DNA of 64,000 bases from Thermoleophilaceae bacterium (GCA_030446485.1 JAUJNF010000002.1:62001-126000), one strand, 5' to 3'; shown: positions 50,009-59,818, numbered from the stretch's first letter. Program-made: numbers and translations. Notes: generated from the letters alone by a model not told the origin.

Positions 50009-53000
50009 TCAGGCCGCGGCTTCGGCCCCGGTCGACGGGGATCGGGGCTCGCCGGGCGCTCGGGGCTCGGGGGGCCGAGCGAGGCGGCGCGAGACGACCT
50101 TCGACACGCCGTCGGAGCCCATGCTCACCCCGTAAACGCGGTCGGCGGCGTCCATGGTGCGGCGCTGATGGGTCACGACGATGAACTGCGCGCGGTCGGA
50201 GTAGCGCCGGACGAGCTCCAGGAAGCGGTCGATGTTGAGGTCGTCGAGCGCGGCCTCGACCTCGTCCAGGATGTAGAAGGGGCAGGGCCGGGCCAGGAAG
50301 ACCGCGAACAGGAAGGCCAGGGCAACGAGCGACTTCTCGCCGCCCGAGAGCAGCGACAGCCGGCGGGCCGACTTTCCGGCCGGGGTCACCTCCAGGTCCA
50401 CGCCGGGCTCCCGGCCCGCTGTGGGGTCCGGCTCGTCCTCGCCCTCGGACACCGGCCCGGGCTTGGACGCCGCTTCGCCACCGAGCACGGACCGCGGTCC
50501 GTCGGGGCGAACGAGCGTGAGCCGCCCGCGTCCCCCCGGGAAGAGGTGGGCCACGACCTCCTCAAAGTTCCGAGCCGTGGCCTCGAACGTCTCGTCGAAG
50601 GCCTGCCGGATCCTGCGGTCGGTGTCCCTGATCAGGCCCTGCAGCTCAGCGAGCGCGGTCTCGAGATCCTCGCGCTGGGCCTCGAGCTCCTCGACGTGGC
50701 TCACCGCCTCCTCGTACTCGGACTGGGCCAGCGGGTTCACGGGACCGAGCTGTTCGCGCCGGCGCGCCAGGCGCTCGAGGCGCGCATCGAGCTCGTCGCG
50801 GCGCTCGTCGGCGAGCGGGTCGCGGGCAACCGCGGGCTCCACCGCGAGCCGTTCGGCCACCCGGGCAAGCTCATCCTCCGCCTCGGCGGCGGCATCCCGC
50901 GCCCGCTGGGCGCGCACCTCGGCCGCGGTCACCACCTCGCTCACCCGGCGGAGCGTGGCCTGGAGCTCGGCCTCCTCGGCCGCGTAGCGACGCAGCGCAG
51001 CTGCCGCCTGCTCCCCTGCCGCGGCGCCCGTCCTCCACTCCGCCTCGATCACCTGGTGATGGCCGGCCACGGCCGTGCCGGCGTCGTCGAGTGCCGCCGC
51101 GACCCGCGCGGCGGACGCGAGCACCATCCCATCGCCCTCTATGCGCCGAACGAGCCGCTCGCGCCGGGCGAGCCGCTCCCGGCGCTCGCGCGCCTCTGCC
51201 TCCAGCAGCCGTCGCTCGCTGCCGAGCTCGGCGAGCAGATGGGCGTGGCACGCGTCCTCAGTGTCGCCGTCGGGCTCCTCGAGGGCCCTGCGCTGCGCGC
51301 GCTCGGCGGCATCGGCGGCGTCGGCGGCCTCCTGCGCCGCCCGGCGGGCCGCCCTCAGCGTGCCCTCCGCCGCGTCGCGGACCCCGTCGGCGGCGGCCAC
51401 CGACTGCGCGAGACGCTCGGCGTCCGCCTCGGTCGCGGCGACGGCTCGCGCGCGGTCCTCCGAGGCGGCGATCAGCTCGTCGCGCCGGGCGACCTCATCG
51501 AGCAGGCGGCCCTCGTCGGCCTGCACGACCTGCCGGAGCTCGCCGCTACCGGCTCTCAGCGCGCGGCCCGCCCGCGTGACCGCGACGCCGTCGAAGCCGG
51601 CAGGGAGGAGCGCGAGATCGGGCACCACCCAGGCATCGCCGAGCAGGCGCTCGGCGAGCATGGCGACGGCCGGCGCGGGCCGGACGTGATCGAGCAGGCG
51701 CTCAGCGCCCGGCGGAAGCGCCGGCCGTCGCGTCCGGCGCTCGGTCTCCTCGGCGTCCGCGTCGCGGGGGCCGGGGGTCACGAGGGCCTCGCCCCCGTCG
51801 GCGCCCGCCTCGTCCAGCAGCCGCTCGCCGGCCGTCAACGCCTCCACCACCGGCGCCCGCAGGCGCGACCCGAGCACGGCCGCCAGCGCGAGCCGGTACT
51901 CCGGCTCGACGCCCAGCTCGTCGGCCAGCGTGGTGTGAGCGCTCGGTGCGGAGCCGGCGGTGCGAAGGAACTGCAGGACGGTGGCGAGGCGGCCACCCGT
52001 CTGCGCGGCCGCGCGCCGTTCGGACTCGACCCGCCGGTGCGCCTCGCGGAGCCGGGCGCGCGCCGAGTCGCACTCTCGATCGGCGCGCTCGAGCGCCTCG
52101 CGCTCGCGCTCGGCGGCGGCGCGCCGCTCGTCGCGCACGCGGTCGAGCGACTCCCGCTCCACGGCGATCCGCGCGGCCGCCGCCTGACGGCGCTCGTCGC
52201 GCTCGCTCTCCAGCGACCGCAGCGCCTGCTCGAGCTCCGCGACGCGGCCGTAGGCGTGGGGCCCCGCGCTGTGGTCGCCAGCGGGAAGCCCCTCGAGCTC
52301 CGCGCTCCGGCGCGCGCGTCCATCGGCCGTCGAGCGCTCGAGCTCGCGCGCCCGCTCGAGCCGCAGAGCGATGCGCTCGTGCGCGGAGCCGGCGGCGAAC
52401 ACCCGGCGCGAGAGCCGCTCCCGGGTCTCGCTGTGTGCCGCCAGCGACTCCTCGGCCGCCTGGCGTCGCGCCGCCACCGCCGCGAGCGCTTCGTCGGCGC
52501 GCCCGCGCTCGCCGCGCGCCGCCACCGCTTCGGCCTCGGCCGCCACGCGCTCGCCCCGAGCGCGCAATACGTGGTCGCCGGCCAACTCGAGGCGCGCCTC
52601 CAGCGCCTGGCGCTCGAGACGCTCGTGCAGCTCGGCGGCCTCGGCCTGCCGCTTGAGCGGCCGCAGCCGGCTGCGCGCTTCGCGCTCGACGTCGAGCGCG
52701 CGCGCGAGGTTGGCGTCGGTGCGCGCCAGCTTGAGCTCCGCGCTGCGCCGTCGCCGGCGGTGCTTGCCGAGGCCCGCGGCCTCCTCGATCAACAACCGCC
52801 GGTCGCGTGCCTGGGAATGCACTATCGACTCGACCCGCCCCTGCGAGACCACCGAGTGCATCTCCTTGCCGAGGCCGCTGTCCGACAACACCTCGAGCAC
52901 GTCGGACAGCCGGCAGCGTGCGCCGTTCAACCGGTACTCGCCGCCTCCCGAGCGATCGAGCCGCCTGACGATCGACACCTCGGAGAAGTCGCTGCGGAGC

Positions 53001-53269
53001 TCGCCCCCGGCGTCGTCGATCACCACCTCCACCTCGGCCGACTGGCGCGAGGGCAGGCCGGGCCCACCCGCGAAGATCACGTCCTGCATCGACTGTCCGC
53101 GTACAGCCAGCGGGCTCTGCTCACCGAGCGCCCAGAGCACCGCCTCGGTGATGTTCGACTTGCCGGAGCCGTTCGGCCCGACGATCACCGACACGCCGGG
53201 CGCGAAGTCGAGGCGGGTACGGTCGGGAAAGGACTTGAACCCCTTCAGGGCGATCGAGCGCAGGTGCAT
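50009..53269 (-). CDS. smc: Chromosome segregation ATPase SMC
   Basis: 1086 aa from ATG 53269, chosen because the protein starts at MHLRSIALKGFKSF. Head N-terminal Walker A VGPNGSGKSNI, coiled coils (about 170-500 and 650-900), hinge around 500-640, ABC signature LSGGEKSLVALAFLF and Walker B FYILDEVEAALDD. Length is slightly short for SMC (about 1150-1200), chiefly in the coiled coils. It compacts and aligns the chromosome with ScpA/B (not in this window). Confidence 0.95.
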   Translation of the reverse strand: MHLRSIALKGFKSFPDRTRLDFAPGVSVIVGPNGSGKSNITEAVLWALGEQSPLAVRGQSMQDVIFAGGPGLPSRQSAEVEVVIDDAGGELRSDFSEVSIVRRLDRSGGGEYRLNGARCRLSDVLEVLSDSGLGKEMHSVVSQGRVESIVHSQARDRRLLIEEAAGLGKHRRRRRSAELKLARTDANLARALDVEREARSRLRPLKRQAEAAELHERLERQALEARLELAGDHVLRARGERVAAEAEAVAARGERGRADEALAAVAARRQAAEESLAAHSETRERLSRRVFAAGSAHERIALRLERARELERSTADGRARRSAELEGLPAGDHSAGPHAYGRVAELEQALRSLESERDERRQAAAARIAVERESLDRVRDERRAAAEREREALERADRECDSARARLREAHRRVESERRAAAQTGGRLATVLQFLRTAGSAPSAHTTLADELGVEPEYRLALAAVLGSRLRAPVVEALTAGERLLDEAGADGGEALVTPGPRDADAEETERRTRRPALPPGAERLLDHVRPAPAVAMLAERLLGDAWVVPDLALLPAGFDGVAVTRAGRALRAGSGELRQVVQADEGRLLDEVARRDELIAASEDRARAVAATEADAERLAQSVAAADGVRDAAEGTLRAARRAAQEAADAADAAERAQRRALEEPDGDTEDACHAHLLAELGSERRLLEAEARERRERLARRERLVRRIEGDGMVLASAARVAAALDDAGTAVAGHHQVIEAEWRTGAAAGEQAAAALRRYAAEEAELQATLRRVSEVVTAAEVRAQRARDAAAEAEDELARVAERLAVEPAVARDPLADERRDELDARLERLARRREQLGPVNPLAQSEYEEAVSHVEELEAQREDLETALAELQGLIRDTDRRIRQAFDETFEATARNFEEVVAHLFPGGRGRLTLVRPDGPRSVLGGEAASKPGPVSEGEDEPDPTAGREPGVDLEVTPAGKSARRLSLLSGGEKSLVALAFLFAVFLARPCPFYILDEVEAALDDLNIDRFLELVRRYSDRAQFIVVTHQRRTMDAADRVYGVSMGSDGVSKVVSRRLARPPEPRAPGEPRSPSTGAEAAA

Positions 53270-53297
53270 CAGCCACGCCCCTCGCGCGAACCCGTGA

Positions 53298-53978
53298 TCA
53301 CGACGCCTGCTCCAGGCGATCGAGGGCACGCAGCGCCGCGGCCTGCTCGGCGCTCTTCTTGCTGCGCCCCTCGCCCCGGCCCACCTCGGCGCCCGCGACC
53401 TCGGCCACCACCACGAAGCGCCGGTCGTGCGGTGGCCCCTCCTCGGCCTCGAGGCGGTAGGCCACGACCTCGGCGCGGCGGGCCAGCCGCTCCTGGAGGT
53501 CCGACTTGAAGTCGACCGGGTGCTCGAGCGCCTCGGCCACCTGGGCGCTGAAGGCCCGCACCACGGCGGGAGCGACGCGATCGAACCCCCAGGCCAGGTA
53601 GGCGGCCCCGATCACCGCCTCGCACACCGACGCCAGCACCCGCTCGCTGCGGATGAGCGTCTCGGCGGTCTTGCCGGTGCCGGCCGGCGCGGCCGCCCTC
53701 AACCGCTCCGGCACGCCGAGCGCGCGCGCCACCTCGGCGCACGAGTCCTGGGAGACGGCCTGCGCCCGGAGCTTGGTGAGACGGCCGGCGCCGTAGCGCT
53801 CGAAGCGCGGGAACAGGTCGGTCGAGACGGCGAGGCTCAGGACGACGTCACCGATGAAGGCCAGGCGCTCGTAGGACTCGGCGCGCGTCGTGACCCACGA
53901 CGAGTGCGTGACGGCCTGGCGCGCGAGCTCGGGCGGCAGCTCGTCGAAGAGGTCCGCGAGATCGTCGCGCCCGATCAG
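53298..53978 (-). CDS. rnc: Ribonuclease III
   Basis: 226 aa from CTG 53978, which overlaps the acpP stop as CTGA with AGGAA about 6 nt upstream. The frame is open from there through LPPELARQAVTHSSW, ESYERLAFIGDVVLSLAV and SERVLASVCEAVIGAAYLAW to the double-stranded RNA-binding domain (about 150-220, SKKSAEQAAALRAL). Ribonuclease III signature is modified: ERLEFLGD becomes ERLAFIGD and the second acid pair DxxE becomes SxxE. It processes rRNA and structured RNA. No other start codon fits between the stop and the conserved core. Confidence 0.85.
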   Translation of the reverse strand: MIGRDDLADLFDELPPELARQAVTHSSWVTTRAESYERLAFIGDVVLSLAVSTDLFPRFERYGAGRLTKLRAQAVSQDSCAEVARALGVPERLRAAAPAGTGKTAETLIRSERVLASVCEAVIGAAYLAWGFDRVAPAVVRAFSAQVAEALEHPVDFKSDLQERLARRAEVVAYRLEAEEGPPHDRRFVVVAEVAGAEVGRGEGRSKKSAEQAAALRALDRLEQAS

Positions 53979-54229
53979 CGAGCTTCCTGGGGGACGCGCG
54001 CCGCGACGTAGTCGGCGGCCTGGCCCACCGTCTTCAGGCGGGCGGCCTCGTCGTCGGGTATCCGGATGCCGTAGCGGTCCTCCAGCTCGACCACCAGCTC
54101 GACGAGGTCGAGCGAATCCGCCTCGAGGTCCTCGCGAAAGCGGGTGTCGCCGGTGATCGCCGCGGCGTCGACCTCGAGCTCGGCTACGAGATGGCCGCGG
54201 ATGAGCTCGATGACCTCCTCCCGGGTCAC
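53975..54229 (-). CDS. acpP: Acyl carrier protein
   Basis: 84 aa, GTG start. Phosphopantetheine-attachment Ser39 in ADSLDLVEL. Short helical protein of the fatty-acid type. Located between plsX and rnc, the order expected for acyl-chain metabolism. Confidence 0.95.
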   Translation of the reverse strand: MTREEVIELIRGHLVAELEVDAAAITGDTRFREDLEADSLDLVELVVELEDRYGIRIPDDEAARLKTVGQAADYVAARVPQEAR

Positions 54230-54253
54230 GAGCCGACCTGCGGCAGCGGGGTT

Positions 54254-55240
54254 CTACTCATGGCGGCTCGCGACGCTAGCAGCGGGTACGGACCGCATAG
54301 CGCCGCCTGCCTCGAGGGCGGCGGCCGTCCGCTCGACCATGCGCTCGTCGACGGCCCGCCGTGCCAGCCGCACGGCGTTGGCCACCCCCTCGGCGCTCGA
54401 CGCGCCGTGCGCGACCACCACCGGCGCGCGGAGCCCGAGCAGGATGGCCCCGCCCACCGCGTTGGGGTCGAGCTGCTCGCGCAGGGCCCCCACGCGACGC
54501 CGGATCAGCAGCCCGCCGAGCGACGACACGGCGCTCGAGCGCACCGCATCGCGCACCGCGCCCACCACGGTCTTCGCCGTTCCCTCCATCACCTTCAGGG
54601 CCACGTTGCCCGTGAACCCGTCGGTCACCACGACGTCGGCGGCGCCGCAGGTCAAATCGCCGCCCTCCACGTTGCCCACGAAGTTGAGCGTGCCGTTTGC
54701 CAGTCGCGCATGGGCCTCGACCACGTCCGGCGTGCCCTTGGCGGCCTCCTCCCCCATCGACAGCAGCGCCACCCGGGGCCGCTCCACCGCGTGCACCGCG
54801 CTCATGAAGGCAGCACCCATGTGACCGAACTGCACCAGGTGCTCGGGCCGAACCTCGGCGTTGGCCCCGGCGTCGAGGAGAAGGGTGGGGTGACCGGGCA
54901 CGGGAACGAGCGCGGCGATCGCCGGGCGGTGCACCCCGCGCAGCCGCTTGACGTTGAGCACCGATGCCGCGAGCGCCGCACCGGTCGGACCCGCCGACAC
55001 CAGCGCCTGCGCCCGGCCGTCGCCCACCGCGCGAGCGGCCTGCACGATCGAGGCGCCGGGACGGTTCCGGACCGCCCGCGCCGGCTCCTCGCCGGCGCCG
55101 ATGGCCTCAGGGGCGTCCACCGCGTCCGCGCCCAGCGCCGCGGCGGGCCCGAACAGCAGCACCCCGCCGCCGGCCAGGCGCCCACCCTCCGCGACCGTGG
55201 CCGGACCGGCGTCCGCCCCGTTCGCGTCGAGGGCGATCAC
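54254..55240 (-). CDS. plsX: Phosphate acyltransferase PlsX
   Basis: 328 aa, GTG start. PlsX landmarks: IALDANGADAGP at the N-terminus, LVSAGPTGAALAAS, LLDAGANAEVRPEHLVQFG, VVTDGFTGNVALKVMEG. It makes acyl-phosphate from acyl-ACP for phosphatidic acid synthesis. Neighbours acpP and rpmF match the common order. Confidence 0.95.
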   Translation of the reverse strand: MIALDANGADAGPATVAEGGRLAGGGVLLFGPAAALGADAVDAPEAIGAGEEPARAVRNRPGASIVQAARAVGDGRAQALVSAGPTGAALAASVLNVKRLRGVHRPAIAALVPVPGHPTLLLDAGANAEVRPEHLVQFGHMGAAFMSAVHAVERPRVALLSMGEEAAKGTPDVVEAHARLANGTLNFVGNVEGGDLTCGAADVVVTDGFTGNVALKVMEGTAKTVVGAVRDAVRSSAVSSLGGLLIRRRVGALREQLDPNAVGGAILLGLRAPVVVAHGASSAEGVANAVRLARRAVDERMVERTAAALEAGGAMRSVPAASVASRHE

Positions 55241-55253
55241 CGCCGGGCGGTCG

Positions 55254-55448
55254 CTACCCGTCGCTGTCGAGGTTCGCCGGTGCGATGATCTCGCGCCCGG
55301 CGTAGGTGCCGCACACGCCGCACACGCGGTGCGGCCGCCGCGGCGAGCGGCAGTTCGGGCAGTGGTTGAGGCCCGGTGCCGTGATCTTGTGCTGCGAGCG
55401 GCGCTTGTTGGTGCGCGAGCTCGACTGGCGTTGCTTGGGGACGGCCAT
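55254..55448 (-). CDS. rpmF: Ribosomal protein L32
   Basis: 64 aa from ATG 55448 (an earlier frame start would add an unconserved stretch). MAVPKQRQSSSRTNKRRSQ and the zinc knuckle CPNC...CGVCG are the bL32 pattern. Confidence 0.95.
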   Translation of the reverse strand: MAVPKQRQSSSRTNKRRSQHKITAPGLNHCPNCRSPRRPHRVCGVCGTYAGREIIAPANLDSDG

Positions 55449-55498
55449 GACGGCGAGGGAGTGTAGACGGCGCCATCCCAACGCCACTCCGCGCTCGG

Positions 55499-56020
55499 CT
55501 ACTCCAGCGTCAGCTCCCGCAGCTTCGCCCAGCGCGAGTCCGGCTCCGGTTCGTGCGCGTGCGCGGGGCCGGCCTCGTTGAGATCCTCACCGCACACCGC
55601 ACACAGCCCGAGGCAGTCGTCGCGGCACACGATCGCGGTCGGGAGCGCCAGCACCAACGCGTCGCGAGCCCAGGCGCGCAGGTCCAACACGTCCCGGTCG
55701 ACGTACGGCGACACGAGCTCGTCGTCGTCGGAGCCGGGTTGGTCCACCTCGTGGGCGTCAACCGAGAGGGAGCGGTGCGCCTCGCCCAGGCAGCGCGTGC
55801 ACGGGCCGTCGAGGGCTACCTCGAAGCGCAGGCGCAGCACGTAGCCGCTGGCGGTCGTGCGCGAGACATCCACCCGCACGGGCACGACGGCCCCGGCCGC
55901 CGTGTAGCGCTGGCCACCGAACTCGAGCGGCTCGATCTGGGCGCGCAGGTCGAGCCGCCGGCCCTCCCCGGTGGTGAGCCCGAGACGCCCCAGGTCGAAG
56001 CTGTCGGTGCGGTCCGACAC
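55499..56020 (-). CDS. DUF177 (YceD-like) protein
   Basis: 173 aa, ATG start. YceD-family pattern: CTRCLGEAHRSLSVDAHE near residue 94, then VDRDVLDLRAWARDALVLALPTAIVCRDDCLGLCAVCGEDLN, a CxxC-based knuckle. Its position before rpmF is conserved; it is linked to 23S rRNA accumulation in some bacteria. Confidence 0.85.
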   Translation of the reverse strand: MSDRTDSFDLGRLGLTTGEGRRLDLRAQIEPLEFGGQRYTAAGAVVPVRVDVSRTTASGYVLRLRFEVALDGPCTRCLGEAHRSLSVDAHEVDQPGSDDDELVSPYVDRDVLDLRAWARDALVLALPTAIVCRDDCLGLCAVCGEDLNEAGPAHAHEPEPDSRWAKLRELTLE

Positions 56021-56092
56021 GCGTTCAGGGTAGCCCGCGGGCCACCTCTCAAACCTCGCGCGGACGTGCGCCCGCGCAGTCGCCAGCGGCCC

Positions 56093-56554
56093 TTAGCCGA
56101 CCTCGGCCTCTTCGCGCCCCTGCAGCCGGTCGCGCCCGCGCTGCACGGCCGCGGTGAACTTCTGCAGGTTCACCTCGAGGGTGTTCAGGATGTCGTCGGC
56201 GTAGTCCTCGGCCCCGAGCCGGATCTCGCGCTCGCGGGCGCGGGCGTCCTCGATGATGTCCTCGGCCTGGCGCTCGGCCTGCTTGATGACCTCCTGCTCG
56301 GACACCAGCCGGGTCTGGCGCTCGCGCGCCTCCTTGACGACGCGCTCGGCCTCGCGCTTGGCCTCGGCGAGCATCTCCTGGCGCTCCTTGACGATCCAGC
56401 GCGCCTGCTTGATCTCCTCGGGGATCGTCGCCCGCATCTGGTCGAGGACGTCGTAGATCTCCTCGCGATCGACGCGGACCTCATCGGTCAGCGGAACGCG
56501 CTTCGAGTTGTGTATCTGATCGTCGAGCTTGTCGATCAGGACGAGGACGTCCAT
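56093..56554 (-). CDS. DivIVA/SepIVA-like coiled-coil protein
   Basis: 153 aa, ATG start. Almost wholly helical: VLIDKLDDQIHNSKRVPLTDEVRVDREEIYDVLDQ near the N-terminus, then a long charged coiled coil (about 45-130). Position next to DUF177 and upstream of rpmF and rnc matches the actinobacterial septation protein SepIVA. Likely polar or septal scaffold. Confidence 0.75.
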   Translation of the reverse strand: MDVLVLIDKLDDQIHNSKRVPLTDEVRVDREEIYDVLDQMRATIPEEIKQARWIVKERQEMLAEAKREAERVVKEARERQTRLVSEQEVIKQAERQAEDIIEDARAREREIRLGAEDYADDILNTLEVNLQKFTAAVQRGRDRLQGREEAEVG

Positions 56555-56570
56555 GGAAAACCTCTGTTCT

Positions 56571-57071
56571 TCAGCGCTTTAGTGCTTCCTGCAACCGCGC
56601 GGCCACAGCGGGCGGAACCAGGTCGGTCAGATCTCCGCCGAACATCGCCAGCTCCTTCACCCCACTCGAGCTCAGGAAGCTGTACTGGGGGGAGGACATG
56701 AGATAGATGCTCTCGATATCGGGCGCCATCTTGCGGTTCAGCTGATTCATCTCGAACTCGTACTCGAAGTCCGAAATGGCACGAAGTCCCTTGACGATAG
56801 CGGAGGCGTCGTTCTCGCGCGCGAAGTCGACGATCAGCGTGTCGAACGGTTTGACCTGCACATTGCCGAGTTTTGCCACCTCGGCCTCGACGAAGCCGAC
56901 CCGCTCCTCGATCGTGAAGACCGTCTTCTGCTTGCGCACCGGAGAGTTGACCACGGCGACGATCACCGTTTCGAACACCTCGGACACCCGGGCGATGATG
57001 TCGAGGTGGCCCAGCGTCACGGGGTCGTAGGACCCCGGGCACACCGCGATGCCGGTCTTCTCAGGCGCCAC
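56571..57071 (-). CDS. coaD: Phosphopantetheine adenylyltransferase
   Basis: 166 aa, GTG start overlapping the end of rsmD by 11 nt. Nucleotidyltransferase motif CPGSYDPVTLGHLD (HxGH-type) and the C-terminal FLSSSGVKELAMFGGDLTDLVP. It makes dephospho-CoA from pantetheine phosphate. Confidence 0.95.
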   Translation of the reverse strand: MAPEKTGIAVCPGSYDPVTLGHLDIIARVSEVFETVIVAVVNSPVRKQKTVFTIEERVGFVEAEVAKLGNVQVKPFDTLIVDFARENDASAIVKGLRAISDFEYEFEMNQLNRKMAPDIESIYLMSSPQYSFLSSSGVKELAMFGGDLTDLVPPAVAARLQEALKR

Positions 57072-57597
57072 TGTGAATCGCGATTCGGGTGTCGCCGTAC
57101 GCGCGCTCCCGTACGAGCGGCAGGTCGAGCTCGAGCGGCTCGCGCTTGTCGGATTCGGTGACTATGCGGGCGTTTGCGGCGAGGACGGGCGGCAGCAGCT
57201 CGCCGAGCGTGGCCGCCAGCGAGCGCGCGGAACTATACGGCGGGTCGACGAACGCGAGGTCGAAGCGTGGCGCGCCGGCGGCCGCGGCGGCAGTCAGGTA
57301 GGCGAGGGCGTCGCGTCGCTCGACCACGGCCTCGGCGCGCAGCGCGGCCAGGTTGCGCGTGATCGCGGCGACCGCACGCGGGTCGTCGTCCACGAGCACG
57401 GCAGCGGTGGCGCCGCGCGAGAGAGCCTCTATGCCGAGCGCCCCCGACCCGGCGAACAGGTCGAGCACGCGAAGGCCGTCGAGCGGACCGAGCATCGAGA
57501 AGACCGCCTCGCGGACACGATCGGAGGTGGGCCGGGTGTCGCGGCCCGGTGGCGCCTCCAGGCGCCTGCTGCCGTAGATGCCGCCGACCACCCTCAA
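57061..57597 (-). CDS. rsmD: 16S rRNA (guanine966-N2)-methyltransferase
   Basis: 178 aa, TTG start. MRVVGGIYGSRRLEAPPG, RPTSDRVREAVFSML, DLFAGSGALGIEALSRGA and the catalytic FVDPPYS. It methylates G966 of 16S rRNA. coaD follows. Confidence 0.9.
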   Translation of the reverse strand: MRVVGGIYGSRRLEAPPGRDTRPTSDRVREAVFSMLGPLDGLRVLDLFAGSGALGIEALSRGATAAVLVDDDPRAVAAITRNLAALRAEAVVERRDALAYLTAAAAAGAPRFDLAFVDPPYSSARSLAATLGELLPPVLAANARIVTESDKREPLELDLPLVRERAYGDTRIAIHSGA

Positions 57598-57631
57598 CGC
57601 GCTCGGTCACCTCACAGGCGCAGACACGCCC

Positions 57632-59790
57632 TCACGCGGCGATCGGCTGCCGCTCGGAGCCGAAGCGCTCGGCCACGGTCTCGCGCAGCAGCACGTGCTC
57701 GGGGGCCTCGAGCGCGGGGTCGCTGTCCAGCAGCTCGTCGGCCCGCTCGCGCGCTCGCTCGAGCAGCGGCGCGTCCTCGGGCAGCCGCGCGACCCGGAAC
57801 TGCGGCAGGCCGGCCTGGCGGGTGCCGAGCACGTCGCCGGCGCCCCGCAGCTCCAGGTCGATCTCCGCCAGGCGAAAGCCGTCACGCTCGGCGGCGATGG
57901 CCCGCAGCCGCGGCAGCTTCGGGTCGCCGAAGAGGATGCAGAGCGACTCGTGCGCGCCGCGGCCCACCCGGCCCCGGAGCTGGTGGAGCTGTGACAGCCC
58001 GAAGCGCTCGGCAGCCTCGACGATCATGACGGTGGCGTTCGGCACGTCGATCCCCACCTCGATCACGCTCGTGGCCACGAGCACGTCGGCCGCGCCGGAC
58101 GCGAAGGCGCGCATGGACTCGGCCTTCGCCGCGGGTGGCATCTGCCCGTGCAGAAGCGCCACCGAATGGTCTCGGAACTCGTTCGCCGCCAGGCGCTCGT
58201 ACTCGACCGTGGCGGCACGCGCCTGCAGCGCCTCCGACTCCTCCACCAGCGGGCACACCACGAAGCATTGCCGCCCGCGAGCGATCTCCTCCCGCACGCG
58301 GTCGTAGGCGCGCGCCCGGGCCCGCGCTCCGTTCACCACGTGCGTGTGGACCGGCCGCCGGTCCGCCGGCAGCTCGCGCAGGACGGTCACGTCGAGGTCG
58401 CCGTAGGCGGTGAGCTGCAGGGTGCGCGGGATCGGCGTGGCGGTCATGTGCAGCACGTGCGGGGCGAGCCCTACCGGCGCCTTGGCATCGAGGGCGGCGC
58501 GCTGGCGAACGCCGAAGCGGTGTTGCTCGTCCACCACGCACAGGCCGAGCGCCCGGAAGCGCACCGGCTCCTCGATCAGGGCGTGGGTGCCCACGATCAG
58601 CCCCAGCTCGCCGGACTCGAGGCGCCCGAGCAGGTCGCGGCGCCGGGCGGCGGGAGTCGAGCCGGTGAGCAGCTCGATCGGCGTGCGCCCGCCGAGCAGC
58701 CGGTCCAGCGTTGCCAGGTGCTGACCGGCGAGCGTCTCCGTGGGCGCCATCAGGACGGCCTGACCGCCGGACTCGAGGGTGCGGAGCATCGCGTGCAGGG
58801 CCACCACGGTCTTGCCGGATCCCACCTCGCCCATCAGCAGGCGCTGCATCGGCTGCGCCCGCCCCAGGTCGCGGTCGAGAGCGGAGAACGCCGCCCGCTG
58901 GTCGTCCGTGGGAGTGAACGGAAGCTCGTCGAGCCACGGCCCGACGAGGCGGCCGTCGCCGACCAGCGGCGCAGCGCTGCCGGCCTCCCGCCGCGCGCGC
59001 CGCCGCCCGGCGACCGACAGCTCGAGCAGCAGCAGCTCCTCGAAGGCCAGCCGGCGCCGGGCCTCGAGCTCCTCGGACTCGCGTTGCGGGAAGTGGGCGG
59101 CCGCAAGGCATGCGGGCCGGTCGGCCAGCCCCTCGGCCAGCCGCAGCGCCGACGGCAGCGGCTCCACCGACTGGTGCACCTCGTCGCGGAGCTCCCAGGC
59201 CAGGGCGCGCAGCCGCATGGAGGTGAGGCCGTGCGTGGCCGGGTACACGGGCACGAGGCCGGTCGAGTGCCCGCCGCCGCCGACCGCCCCGGCGGCCAGC
59301 TCGTGCTCGGTCACCCGGAAGCGGTTCTTCCCCTCGTACCGTCCGTGGAGGACCACGCGCGTGCCGGGCACGAGCTGGTCGACGAGCCACGGCTGATTGA
59401 ACCAGGTGGCCTTCATCACGCCGCTCTCGTCGGCCACCGTCGCCTCGGCCAGCGTGAGCCCGCGGCGGCGCGTCGGACGGGAGGCGATGCGCCGGACCTC
59501 GCAGATCACCGTTCCGTCCTCTCCCGAAGCGAGGGAGGAGATGGACCGGGCCTCGCTGCGGCTCTCGTGCCGGAACGGGACGTGCTCGAGGAGGTCACCC
59601 GCGCTGTGGAGGCCCAGTACCTCGGCGGCGCGCACCGCCCGCGGTCCCCGGATGGCCAGCGGCTCCGCCAGCCGCTCGGGGCGCGGGGTCGATCTCAGCG
59701 GCGCCGTGCCCGCGACGTCGGCGGGGAGCTCGCGTGGGCTGGCGAAGTGCAGTGGCACCGCTGCGTGATAGCCGTCGCGGCGGACGGCTG

Positions 59791-59818
<28 letters not shown>
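57632..59818 (-). CDS. recG: ATP-dependent DNA helicase RecG
   Basis: 728 aa from GTG 59818 (other in-frame choices: TTG 59806, GTG 59758 giving 708 aa). Wedge (OB) domain about 60-190, then Walker A MGEVGSGKTVVALHA, DEXH box VVDEQHRFG, helicase C with HGQMPPAAKAESM and VATSVIEVGIDVPNATVMIVEAAERFGLSQLHQLRGRVGRG. It remodels stalled forks and Holliday junctions. Its 5' end overlaps the FakA-like gene. Confidence 0.9.

Noticed and set aside
50168..53509. 1113-codon open frame on the plus strand opposite smc
   Set aside because: Antisense shadow of a GC-rich coding sequence; no family-like motifs, while smc on the other strand has all its motifs.
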